Shown here one piece after another: positions 1 through 6,365 of a DNA stretch of 12,007 bases. The translations under genes and the position numbers were made by a program. Location: the NCBI GenBank assembly GCA_003131925.1, contig PKWC01000244.1, positions 11,064 to 23,070 on the forward strand. The letters are read 5' to 3'. This DNA comes from Alphaproteobacteria bacterium (GTDB lineage: Bacteria; Pseudomonadota; Alphaproteobacteria; Micropepsales; Micropepsaceae). The notes below the pieces were generated by a model. The model was not told the origin of the DNA. It saw only the letters and a list, made by a program, of their open reading frames with translations, and made no database searches. Numbering within the stretch: the first letter of the stretch is position 1; the number at the start of each line of letters is the position of its first letter.

Positions 1-146
1 CGCGGCACAAAGTCCATATCGGCCACCAGCCGTTCCAGCCGCTGGCGCATGAAGGTGTCGATCTCGGTCCGCACGCTCTGCGCAGCGCCGGCCGCGTCGG
101 TGAACAGCCGCGCCAGGCCGTCGAGCAAAGGGTTGTCCGTCTGCAT
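1..146 (-). CDS. ubiK: Accessory factor UbiK family protein (BMFP domain), N-terminal part only
   Basis: The minus strand reads from an ATG at 146-144 without a stop to the window edge, giving about 48 residues that begin MQTDNPLLDGLARLFTDAAG and contain the run of charged and aliphatic residues VRTEIDTFMRQRLERLVADM. This matches the short amphipathic helix/coiled-coil proteins of the UbiK (YqiC, BMFP) family. In enterobacteria UbiK is a small accessory factor of the ubiquinone-synthesis complex that binds lipids and UbiJ. Family members are roughly 80-120 residues, so about half of the gene lies outside. A strong Shine-Dalgarno AAGGAG sits seven bases before the ATG (minus strand, about 154-159), which fixes the start. 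The gene is divergent from lgt. The assignment rests on a short N-terminus, so it is probable rather than certain. Confidence 0.75.
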   Translation of the reverse strand, partial: MQTDNPLLDGLARLFTDAAGAAQSVRTEIDTFMRQRLERLVADMDFVP

Positions 147-200
147 GGCTGCTCCTTATGGGACCGGCGGCCCGAGGGCAAGCGCCGCAGGGATTCATCC

Positions 201-206
201 TTGACA
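201..206 (+). promoter_or_regulatory. Possible -35 box for the lgt operon
   Basis: A perfect TTGACA lies 50 bases upstream of the chosen lgt ATG, inside the divergent ubiK-lgt gap. No convincing -10 box is found at 16-18 bases; the nearest T/A-containing candidate, TCTTAC at 227-232, would need a 20-base spacer. If real, this promoter also argues against the longer open frame that starts at 158. Low confidence. Confidence 0.3.
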
Positions 207-256
207 GCCAAAGGCGAAGCAGAGCGTCTTACTGCGCCCGCCTTTTTCCAGGCCCG

Positions 257-1141
257 ATGTTCGAAGCCGTTCTTCCCTTTCCGCACATCGATCCGGTGCT
301 CATTCATCTGGGGCCGCTGGCGATCCGCTGGTACGCGCTTTCCTACATCGCAGGCCTGCTGGTCGGCTGGTGGTATCTCCTGCGTCTTCTTCGGACGCCG
401 TCGCTTTGGCAAAGCCCGACGTTTGGCGGACGCCCACCCGCCACCGCTGACGACATCGGCGATCTGGTTGTGTGGATGACACTCGGCGTCATCCTGGGCG
501 GGCGCCTCGGTTTCGTGCTGATCTACGGTACGTTCTTCTGCGGCATCTGGGGCACCTCGCCGGCATGCGCCGGACTTCCGCTCGCTTATCTCACCAATCC
601 CGTCAAGATCATCGCGGCCTGGGAAGGCGGCATGTCGTTTCACGGCGGCCTCATCGGCGTGACCATCGCACTTTTTCTCTTCGGCCGCCGTCGCAGACTC
701 GACATGCTGAAGCTCGCAGATCTCGTCGCGAGCGTTACACCCATCGGATTATTTTTTGGACGTATCGCGAATTTCATCAACGGTGAGTTGTGGGGCAAGG
801 TTACCAACGTACCGTGGGCGATGGTGTTCCCGCGCGCGGATCAAATGCCGCGCCATCCGAGCCAGCTGTATGAGGCCGGCATGGAGGGACTCTTTCTCTT
901 CGCGATCATGCAAATCGGATTGCGGCGCTTTCACTTGCATGACCGTCCCGGGCTGCTCGCGGCGATTTTCTGCACGTTTTATGGAATCTTCCGCTACGTC
1001 GCCGAAATCTTCCGCGATTCGGACACGGTTTTCGCGAACTGGCTGAGCGTCGGACAGGCGCTCAGCATTCCGATGTGGATGGTGGCGGCGCTTCTCTTCT
1101 GGCTGGCCTTTCGCCGGCCGGTTGCGAAAGCTGCGGGATGA
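257..1141 (+). CDS. lgt: Prolipoprotein diacylglyceryl transferase Lgt
   Basis: Inner-membrane enzyme that transfers diacylglyceryl from phosphatidylglycerol to the lipobox cysteine of prolipoproteins, the first step of lipoprotein maturation. The 294-residue product is of normal length and hydrophobic throughout, with about seven likely membrane segments. Family landmarks are present: HGGL at residues 129-132, the Lgt signature GRIANFINGE at 168-177 (Arg169, Asn172, Asn175, Glu177), RHPSQLYEA at 199-207, and RYVAE at 246-250, whose Arg246/Glu250 correspond to the essential Arg239/Glu243 pair of E. coli. The start at ATG 257 gives the usual N-terminus (MFEAVLPFPHIDPVLIHLGP). The frame is open upstream to 158, but that extension has no family character. 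No strong ribosome site is visible. The stop overlaps the next gene's ATG (ATGA, 1138-1141), implying co-transcription and translational coupling. Confidence 0.97.
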   Translation: MFEAVLPFPHIDPVLIHLGPLAIRWYALSYIAGLLVGWWYLLRLLRTPSLWQSPTFGGRPPATADDIGDLVVWMTLGVILGGRLGFVLIYGTFFCGIWGTSPACAGLPLAYLTNPVKIIAAWEGGMSFHGGLIGVTIALFLFGRRRRLDMLKLADLVASVTPIGLFFGRIANFINGELWGKVTNVPWAMVFPRADQMPRHPSQLYEAGMEGLFLFAIMQIGLRRFHLHDRPGLLAAIFCTFYGIFRYVAEIFRDSDTVFANWLSVGQALSIPMWMVAALLFWLAFRRPVAKAAG

Positions 1142-2214
1142 ACCGGTTGGCGCGAAGAATGGCGCGCGCGATCGAAATGGACGGCCCGCTTTCGATTGCG
1201 TCGTTCACGACTATGGCGTTGCACGATTGCGAAGATGGGTTCTATGCGTCGCGCGAATCGATCGGTGCGCGCGGGGCCTTCATCACCGCGCCGGAGATCA
1301 GCCAGATTTTTGGCGAGCTCCTCGGCTTATGGTGTGTTCAGTCCTGGCGGGATCAGGGGAGCCCGACCCCGGCGCGCCTCGTGGAGCTGGGGCCCGGCCG
1401 CGGAACGCTGATGAAGGACGCGTTGCGGGCAGCGCACATCGCGCCCGATTTCCTGGCCGGACTCGAGGTCGTTCTCATGGAGGCGAGTCCGGCGCTCGAA
1501 GCCGCGCAGCGCGAACAATTGCGCGACGCGCCAGCCACCACACGCTGGGTGTCGCAATGGGATCAGATCGCTGGCGACTGGCCTCTGTTCCTGCTTGCCA
1601 ATGAATTCCTCGACGCGCTTCCCATTCGCCAATTCGTCATGACGGAGCGCGGCTGGTGTGAGCGGATGGTGATCGTGGATGCCACCGGTGATCTCGCCTT
1701 CGCGCTCGCTCCCGCTCCCACGCCGCTCGACGTACGGGCGGAGCGCGGCACTGCTGAACCTGGCGCGGTCTATGAGATCTCGCCGGCGTCACAGGGACTG
1801 GTGGAAGAAGCAAGCCGCGCCATCGCCGCTTACGGCGGCGCCGCACTCTTCATCGACTACGGTCACGAAGGCTGCGGCTACGGCGACACGTTGCAGGCCG
1901 TGTCCCGGCACAAGCAGGCTGGCATTCTCGACACGCCGGGAGAATCTGATCTCTCGGCCCATGTCGATTTCGCGGCGCTCGGAAGCGTTGCAAGCAACGC
2001 TGGCGCACGCGCTTACGGCGCCATTGGCCAGGGCGAGTTTCTGCGCGCGCTCGGAATAGACACGCGCGGCACCAACCTCGCGGAACGCAATCCGGGATCT
2101 GCCGATGGCATTGCTGCGGCCATCGACCGGCTCACCAGCAAGCGGGAGATGGGTGCGCTGTTCAAGGCGTTCGCGATCTTGCCAGGCGGTGCCCCACCGC
2201 CGCCGGGGTTTTGA
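1138..2214 (+). CDS. SAM-dependent methyltransferase, MidA/NDUFAF7 family (DUF185)
   Basis: The 358-residue protein belongs to the MidA/NDUFAF7 class-I methyltransferases. The eukaryotic member methylates an arginine of the 49-kDa (NuoD-type) subunit of respiratory complex I; the bacterial role is inferred from that. Visible landmarks are the N-terminal GFYASRESIGARGAFITAPE (residues 34-53), the glycine-rich SAM-binding motif ELGPGRG (83-89), NEFLDALP (155-162), FIDYGH (238-243), GDTLQAV (249-255) and SAHVDF (273-278), in the family order. The ATG at 1138 overlaps the lgt stop by four bases, and the longer open frame from 1075 lies inside lgt and is not needed. pgeF follows after a three-base gap. 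The lgt-MidA-pgeF order recurs in alphaproteobacteria, so the grouping is lineage-typical and does not prove a shared pathway. Confidence 0.93.
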   Translation: MNRLARRMARAIEMDGPLSIASFTTMALHDCEDGFYASRESIGARGAFITAPEISQIFGELLGLWCVQSWRDQGSPTPARLVELGPGRGTLMKDALRAAHIAPDFLAGLEVVLMEASPALEAAQREQLRDAPATTRWVSQWDQIAGDWPLFLLANEFLDALPIRQFVMTERGWCERMVIVDATGDLAFALAPAPTPLDVRAERGTAEPGAVYEISPASQGLVEEASRAIAAYGGAALFIDYGHEGCGYGDTLQAVSRHKQAGILDTPGESDLSAHVDFAALGSVASNAGARAYGAIGQGEFLRALGIDTRGTNLAERNPGSADGIAAAIDRLTSKREMGALFKAFAILPGGAPPPPGF

Positions 2215-2217
2215 CCG

Positions 2218-3024
2218 ATGCTGAAATTGTCGGCCGATAATCTCAGGGGCGCGGCCCCAACAGTGCACGCCTTCTTCGGACGGTCCGGCGGCGTCTCGAC
2301 GGGGATTTACGCGTCGCTCAATTGCGGTCCTGGTTCCAACGACGACCGCGCCCGCGTGATCGAGAATCGGCACGTTGCGCTCGCGGCGCTCGGATCATCG
2401 AACAGCCGATTGCTGACCCTTTACCAGGTGCACGGCGCTGAAACCGTCGAGGTGCGCGAAGCGTGGGAGATGGGCCGCGGACCAAAGGCGGATGCGATGG
2501 CGACGTCGATCCCAGGTTTCGCTTTGGGAATTCTCACCGCCGATTGCGCGCCGGTGCTTCTCGCGGACACCAAGGCCGGAATTGTCGGCGCAGCGCATGC
2601 GGGCTGGAAGGGCGCACTCGCGGGGATAATCGAATCGGCGGTGGATGCTATGGAGCAGCTCGGCGCGCAGCGCGAACGGATCGCGGCAGCGATCGGGCCG
2701 TGCATCTCGCAACGGGCCTATGAAGTCGGCGAGGAGCTTCGTGCAACCGTGATCGCGAACGATTCTGCAGACGCGCAGCACTTCGTTCCCTCTGACCGCA
2801 ACGATCATTGGCGCTTCGATCTTCCCGCCTATGCGAAGACGCGTCTGGAGAGAGCGGCAGTGCAGAGCATTTCCATCATCCCCGCATGCACCTACGCGCG
2901 GGAGGCCGATTTCTTCAGCTTCCGCCGCGCCACCCATCGCGGAGAAACCGACTATGGCCGCCAGCTCTCTGCCATCATGCTGGCGCCGGACGAATCGGTT
3001 TACCGCGGCGGAATCGCTTGCTAG
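2218..3024 (+). CDS. pgeF: Peptidoglycan editing factor PgeF (YfiH/laccase-domain family)
   Basis: The 268-residue product is a full-length member of the YfiH/DUF152 family, formerly labelled polyphenol oxidase or multicopper oxidase. In E. coli PgeF protects peptidoglycan composition by removing UDP-MurNAc carrying L-Ser in place of L-Ala. Family members also show purine-nucleoside activity, as in human LACC1/FAMIN. The metal-site residues are intact: His72 in YQVHG, Cys110 in LTADCAPVLLAD and His127 in AAHAGWKG. Also present are FGRSGGVSTGIYASLN (20-35), IGPCISQRAYEVG and ACTYAREADFFSFRR near the C-terminus. The ATG follows the methyltransferase stop by three bases, so the gene is surely in the lgt operon. 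Only a weak GGGG (2205-2208) precedes it. Which activity matters here cannot be read from sequence. Confidence 0.95.
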   Translation: MLKLSADNLRGAAPTVHAFFGRSGGVSTGIYASLNCGPGSNDDRARVIENRHVALAALGSSNSRLLTLYQVHGAETVEVREAWEMGRGPKADAMATSIPGFALGILTADCAPVLLADTKAGIVGAAHAGWKGALAGIIESAVDAMEQLGAQRERIAAAIGPCISQRAYEVGEELRATVIANDSADAQHFVPSDRNDHWRFDLPAYAKTRLERAAVQSISIIPACTYAREADFFSFRRATHRGETDYGRQLSAIMLAPDESVYRGGIAC

Positions 3025-3062
3025 AAGTCGCGAGGGGTTCGCCAAAGTTTCACAAGCGGAGC

Positions 3063-3067
3063 GGGAG
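3063..3067 (+). promoter_or_regulatory. Ribosome binding site deciding the prs start
   Basis: GGGAG ends six bases before ATG 3074. The alternative in-frame ATG at 3101 has only a GGGGA touching the start codon, which is too close to serve. This favours 3074. Confidence 0.55.
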
Positions 3068-3073
3068 CGCTTT

Positions 3074-4033
3074 ATGAGCGACGCGAACGGAGCGCGGGGA
3101 ATGAAGCTGCTCGCGGGCAACGCCAATCGGTCGCTCGCGGAAGCCATCGCCCAGCACCTGAAGCTGCCTTTTACCAAGGCGGTGGTGCGCCGCTTTGCGG
3201 ACATGGAAGTCTTCGTCGAGGTGCAGGAAAACGTGCGTGGCGAGGACATGTTCGTCCTGCAGTCGACAAGCTATCCCGCCAACGACAATCTGATGGAGCT
3301 TCTCGTCATCATCGATGCGCTGCGCAGGGCCAGTGAGAGGCGCATCACCGCCGTCATTCCCTATTTCGGCTATGCGCGGCAGGATCGCAAAGTCGGTCCG
3401 CGCACGCCGATTTCCGCCAAACTGGTCGCCAATCTCATCACCGGCGCGGGCGCCAACCGCGTCCTCACCGTGGATCTCCACGCCGGGCAGATCCAGGGAT
3501 TCTTCGATATCCCGACCGACAATCTCTACGCCCAGCCCGTGATCGTGAAGGACATCCAGGATTACCTGGGGGGACGCCATCTCATGGTGGTCTCGCCCGA
3601 TGTGGGCGGCGTCGTGCGGGCGCGTGCGCTCGCCAAGCGGATCGGCGCGGATCTGGCGATCGTCGACAAACGGCGCGAGCGCGCCGGCGAATCAGAAGTG
3701 ATGAACATCATCGGCGACGTGCGCGGGCGCGTGTGTCTTCTGGTCGACGACATCGTCGATTCCGGCGGCACGATGTGCAACGCGGCGGACGCGCTCGTCG
3801 AACAGGGCGCCGAAGAAGTCTATGCCTACGCAACCCATGGCGTGCTCTCGGGCGGCGCAGTCGCGCGAATCCAGTCGTCCCGGCTCAAATCGGTCGTCGT
3901 GACGGACTCCATCGCCGCGACCGAGGAAGTGCGCAAATGCCCGAACATCCGGCGCATCTCCATCGCTCCCCTTCTCGGCGAGGCGATGCGCCGCATCAAC
4001 AACGAAGCCAGCGTATCGAGCCTGTTCGATTAG
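3074..4033 (+). CDS. prs: Ribose-phosphate pyrophosphokinase (PRPP synthetase)
   Basis: Cytosolic enzyme making PRPP from ribose-5-phosphate and ATP for purine, pyrimidine, NAD, His and Trp synthesis. From ATG 3074 it is 319 residues; from ATG 3101 (MKLLAGNANRSL) it would be 310, also a normal family length. The ribosome site favours 3074. Motifs in order: RRFADMEVFVEVQENVRG (39-56), PYFGYARQDRKVGPRTPIS (96-114), the PRPP-synthetase signature with catalytic His136 in DLHAGQIQGFF, PDVGGVVRARALAKR (175-189), Lys199 in VDKRRER, and the PRPP loop VDDIVDSGGT (224-233). All key residues are present, so it should be active class I. It lies 49 bases after pgeF and is probably the last gene of the lgt operon. 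A continuous frame back to 2831 overlaps pgeF and is not coding. Confidence 0.97.
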   Translation: MSDANGARGMKLLAGNANRSLAEAIAQHLKLPFTKAVVRRFADMEVFVEVQENVRGEDMFVLQSTSYPANDNLMELLVIIDALRRASERRITAVIPYFGYARQDRKVGPRTPISAKLVANLITGAGANRVLTVDLHAGQIQGFFDIPTDNLYAQPVIVKDIQDYLGGRHLMVVSPDVGGVVRARALAKRIGADLAIVDKRRERAGESEVMNIIGDVRGRVCLLVDDIVDSGGTMCNAADALVEQGAEEVYAYATHGVLSGGAVARIQSSRLKSVVVTDSIAATEEVRKCPNIRRISIAPLLGEAMRRINNEASVSSLFD

Positions 4034-4037
4034 GCTC

Positions 4038-4063
4038 CGGGCCGGCGGGATATCACCGGCCCG
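4038..4063. terminator. Hairpin between convergent prs and galE, possible bidirectional terminator
   Basis: Perfect 8-bp stem CGGGCCGG (4038-4045) / CCGGCCCG (4056-4063) with a 10-base loop. It begins four bases after the prs stop and touches the galE stop (4064-4066). There is no T-run on either side, so it is not a classical intrinsic terminator, but the position between two convergent stops suits a shared termination or mRNA-end function. Confidence 0.5.
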
Positions 4064-5062
4064 TCAGCTATCAGTCGCAACAATGGCCCTGCGGGCGGTG
4101 TTTCGATGCCAGGCCCAGGCGGATGCGATGATGCGGTCGATTTCCGTCCATTCGGGTGTGAAGTTCAAAACGCGATTGGCGGCGGTTGCATCCGCCACGA
4201 GCATAGGCGGGTCCCCGGCTCTTCTCCCGGCGAAACGGCTAACCGGTGCGCGGCCGGTTACGCGGCCTGCCGAATCGAGAATCTCGCGCACCGAATAGCC
4301 GCGACCGGTTCCGAGATTGAGCGCCGTCGTTGCGCCGGCCGTCTCGAGGTAGCGCAACGCCGCGACATGGGCGCCGGCAAGATCGCAAACATGAATGTAG
4401 TCGCGCACCGCGGTGCCGTCTGCGGTCGGATAATCCGTGCCGAATATGTGGATCGCGTCGATCTCTCCGCTCGCCGCCATCAGGACGCGCGGGATCAGAT
4501 GGGTTTCGGGGCGATGAAGTTCGCCAATCTCGCCGGAGGGGTGCGCGCCGCAGGCATTGAAATAGCGCAATGACACCGATCTCAGTCCATGCGCGGCGCT
4601 TGCATCCTGGAGCGTCTGTTCCACCATCAATTTGGAGCGGCCATAGGGATTGATCGGCGACTGCGGACACGTCTCGGCGATCGGCATCCCGTCCGGCGTT
4701 CCATAGATTGCGCAGGTGCTTGAAAAGACGAGCTTGTCGACGCCGCTCTTGCGCATCGCCGCGACAAGCGAAAGCGCGCCATCAAAATTGTTGCGGTAGT
4801 ATTCGAGCGGCTTCTCGACGGATTCGCCGACATAGGCGAGCGCGGCGAAATGCATCACGGCCGCCGGCCGGTAACGTTCGAACACTTCAAGCAGGCGCGG
4901 CGCATCCAGGATATCGCCCTGCTCGAACGGTCCGAATTGCGCGAGCGCGCGAAATCCGCGCGAGAGATTGTCATAGGTCACCGGCACATATCCCGCCGCA
5001 CGAAGCGCGCTGCAGGCGTGGCTGCCGACATAACCCGCCCCGCCAGTCACGAGCACGTTCAC
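4064..5062 (-). CDS. galE: UDP-glucose 4-epimerase GalE
   Basis: Extended short-chain dehydrogenase/reductase that interconverts UDP-glucose and UDP-galactose with tightly bound NAD. Numbered from the chosen start, the 332-residue product has the NAD motif GGAGYVG (7-13), DNLSRG (31-36), HFAALAYVGESVEKPLEYY (71-89), the catalytic SSTCAIYG Ser/Thr region (114-121), Tyr140-xxx-Lys144 in NPYGRSK, YFNACGAHPSGEIGE (168-182) and TADGTAVRDYIHVCDL (213-228). These fit GalE better than UXS or dehydratases. No ATG is available at the N-terminus. GTG at 5062 gives the usual MNVLVTGGAGY start, preceded by AGGA ten bases upstream; TTG at 5083 (seven residues longer) is the alternative, with GGAG eleven bases upstream. 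The gene is downstream of the UDP-glucuronate decarboxylase gene on the same strand, 168-189 bases away with a palindromic repeat between, so co-transcription is possible but not assured. Confidence 0.94.
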   Translation of the reverse strand: MNVLVTGGAGYVGSHACSALRAAGYVPVTYDNLSRGFRALAQFGPFEQGDILDAPRLLEVFERYRPAAVMHFAALAYVGESVEKPLEYYRNNFDGALSLVAAMRKSGVDKLVFSSTCAIYGTPDGMPIAETCPQSPINPYGRSKLMVEQTLQDASAAHGLRSVSLRYFNACGAHPSGEIGELHRPETHLIPRVLMAASGEIDAIHIFGTDYPTADGTAVRDYIHVCDLAGAHVAALRYLETAGATTALNLGTGRGYSVREILDSAGRVTGRAPVSRFAGRRAGDPPMLVADATAANRVLNFTPEWTEIDRIIASAWAWHRNTARRAIVATDS

Positions 5063-5130
5063 CTGTGACGTGTCCTGTGCCAATTGCGAGCCAACTCCGC
5101 CAGAAAAGAATCACGTAGCTTTTCAATGGT

Positions 5131-5190
5131 CGCATGCTTCGACAAGCTCAGCATGAGGGTTTTCCCCCACCCTGAGCCTGTCGAAGGGTG
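5131..5190. repeat. Paired extragenic palindrome (REP/BIME-like) between galE and uxs
   Basis: Two inverted half-units: CTTCGACAAGCTCAG (5137-5151) and CTGAGCCTGTCGAAG (5172-5186) pair at 14 of 15 positions around a 20-base spacer. Each half is also a small palindrome by itself (CATGCT/AGCATG at 5133-5138/5150-5155; CACCCT/AGGGTG at 5168-5173/5185-5190). The core TTCGACAAGCTCAG / CTGAGCCTGTCGAA is a widespread intergenic repeat in proteobacterial genomes. In the uxs-galE mRNA it would fold into a strong stem. Open frames across it are artefacts of the repeat. Confidence 0.8.
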
Positions 5191-5251
5191 AGCCACCCCA
5201 AGGGTTTGTCTGTCAAGAAAACCCGTGTCCGCCATGAACAGCCACAATTCC

Positions 5252-6232
5252 TCAACCCGGGATGCCGGCGACTTCGCGCGCGCGCCGGTCGGACAGCAAA
5301 CGATCGAAATACGCGATCGTGCGTTTCAGGCCCTCCGCAAGCGGAACGGTTGGCTTCCAACCGAGAAGCTCCCTCGCCTTGGCGATATCGGGTTGGCGCT
5401 GCTTTGGATCGTCGTGCGGCAGAGACTGATAAACGATCTTCGAGGCGGAACCCGTCAGATCGATGACCATCCTTGCGAGATCGATGATCGTGAATTCATC
5501 AGGATTGCCGAGGTTGACCGGCCCGATCACGTCGGAGGGCGTAGCCATAAATTTCATGAATCCGTCGATCAGGTCGTCGACGTAACAGAACGAACGGGTC
5601 TGCTGGCCTTCTCCGAACACGGTGATGTCGCGGCCGGTGAGAGCCTGCACGATGAAGCTCGACACCACCCGCCCATCATTGGGGTGCATGCGCGGCCCGT
5701 AGGTATTGAAGATGCGACAGATTTTCACCGGCAAGCCATGCTGGCGCCGGTAATCGAGGAACAGGGTCTCGGCGCAACGCTTACCTTCGTCGTAGCAGGA
5801 GCGAAATCCGATCGGATTGACGTTTCCCCAGTAATCCTCCGTCTGCGGATGAATCTGCGGATCGCCATAGACTTCCGACGTCGAAGCCTGGAAGATCCGC
5901 GCCTTCACCCGCTTGGCGAGCCCCAGCATGTTGATGGCGCCGATCACGCTCGTCTTGGTGGTCTGCACCGGATCGCGCTGGTAATGGATGGGCGAAGCGG
6001 GACAGGCGAAATTGTAGATTTCGTCGACCTCGACATAGAGCGGAAAGGTGATGTCGTGGCGGATCAGCTCGAAGAGCGGATGGCCCACGAGCGCCTGGAC
6101 GTTCTGGTGCGCGCCGGTGAAGAAATTGTCGACACAGAGAACCTGGGCGCCGGCTTCGATGAGGCGCTCGCAGAGATGCGAGCCGAGAAAGCCCGCTCCT
6201 CCCGTCACCAATACGCGCTTTTCGAGATGCAT
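5252..6232 (-). CDS. UDP-glucuronate decarboxylase (UDP-xylose synthase, UXS)
   Basis: NAD-dependent extended short-chain dehydrogenase/reductase that decarboxylates UDP-glucuronate to UDP-xylose through a 4-keto intermediate, feeding polysaccharide or glycoconjugate synthesis. The 326-residue protein shows GGAGFLG (11-17), the UXS hallmark FACPASPIHYQ (75-85), STSEVYGDP (117-125) with Thr118 and Glu120, the catalytic Tyr147-xxx-Lys151 in CYDEGKR, and RIFNTYGPRMHPNDGRVV (173-190). The Ser in TSE, where dTDP-glucose 4,6-dehydratases have TDE, together with FACPASP, separates it from them. The start ATG at 6232-6230 is preceded only by a weak GACGAG. It is divergent from the beta-helix gene and upstream of galE; UDP-galactose and UDP-xylose supply for the same polymer is an inference. 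No glycosyltransferase is present in the window. Confidence 0.93.
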   Translation of the reverse strand: MHLEKRVLVTGGAGFLGSHLCERLIEAGAQVLCVDNFFTGAHQNVQALVGHPLFELIRHDITFPLYVEVDEIYNFACPASPIHYQRDPVQTTKTSVIGAINMLGLAKRVKARIFQASTSEVYGDPQIHPQTEDYWGNVNPIGFRSCYDEGKRCAETLFLDYRRQHGLPVKICRIFNTYGPRMHPNDGRVVSSFIVQALTGRDITVFGEGQQTRSFCYVDDLIDGFMKFMATPSDVIGPVNLGNPDEFTIIDLARMVIDLTGSASKIVYQSLPHDDPKQRQPDIAKARELLGWKPTVPLAEGLKRTIAYFDRLLSDRRAREVAGIPG

Positions 6233-6365
6233 GACGACTCGTCGTTACGGGTTGGCTGCCAGCCTATCGGCGAGATGGAGGGTATTCAACCGGCGGGGCC
6301 GCCGATGGAAAGCAATTGCAAGCAGGAATATGATATGCGCCGCGCTGAGTAGTTTCGAGGATGCC
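6233..6365. other. Divergent intergenic region between uxs and the beta-helix gene
   Basis: This 133-base region must hold the 5' signals of both divergent genes. Visible are two small palindromes, ACGAC/GTCGT (6234-6238/6241-6245) touching the uxs start and CGGCGG/CCGCCG (6291-6304), and the beta-helix gene's GAGG ribosome site at 6357-6360. No convincing -35/-10 pair was found in either direction. Confidence 0.4.

Noticed and set aside
2831..3073. 81-codon N-terminal extension of prs
   Set aside because: It overlaps the pgeF 3' end in another frame, has no PRPP-synthetase character, and a good ribosome site precedes ATG 3074.
5059..5247. Small minus-strand frame with the product segment HPSTGSGWGKTLMLSLSKHA
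   Set aside because: This peptide comes from translating the extragenic palindrome at 5131-5190 and is a familiar false gene call for that repeat.
5225..6352. 375-codon plus-strand frame across uxs
   Set aside because: Antisense shadow of the decarboxylase gene. The His/Asp/Arg-rich product matches no family, while the opposite strand carries all UXS motifs.
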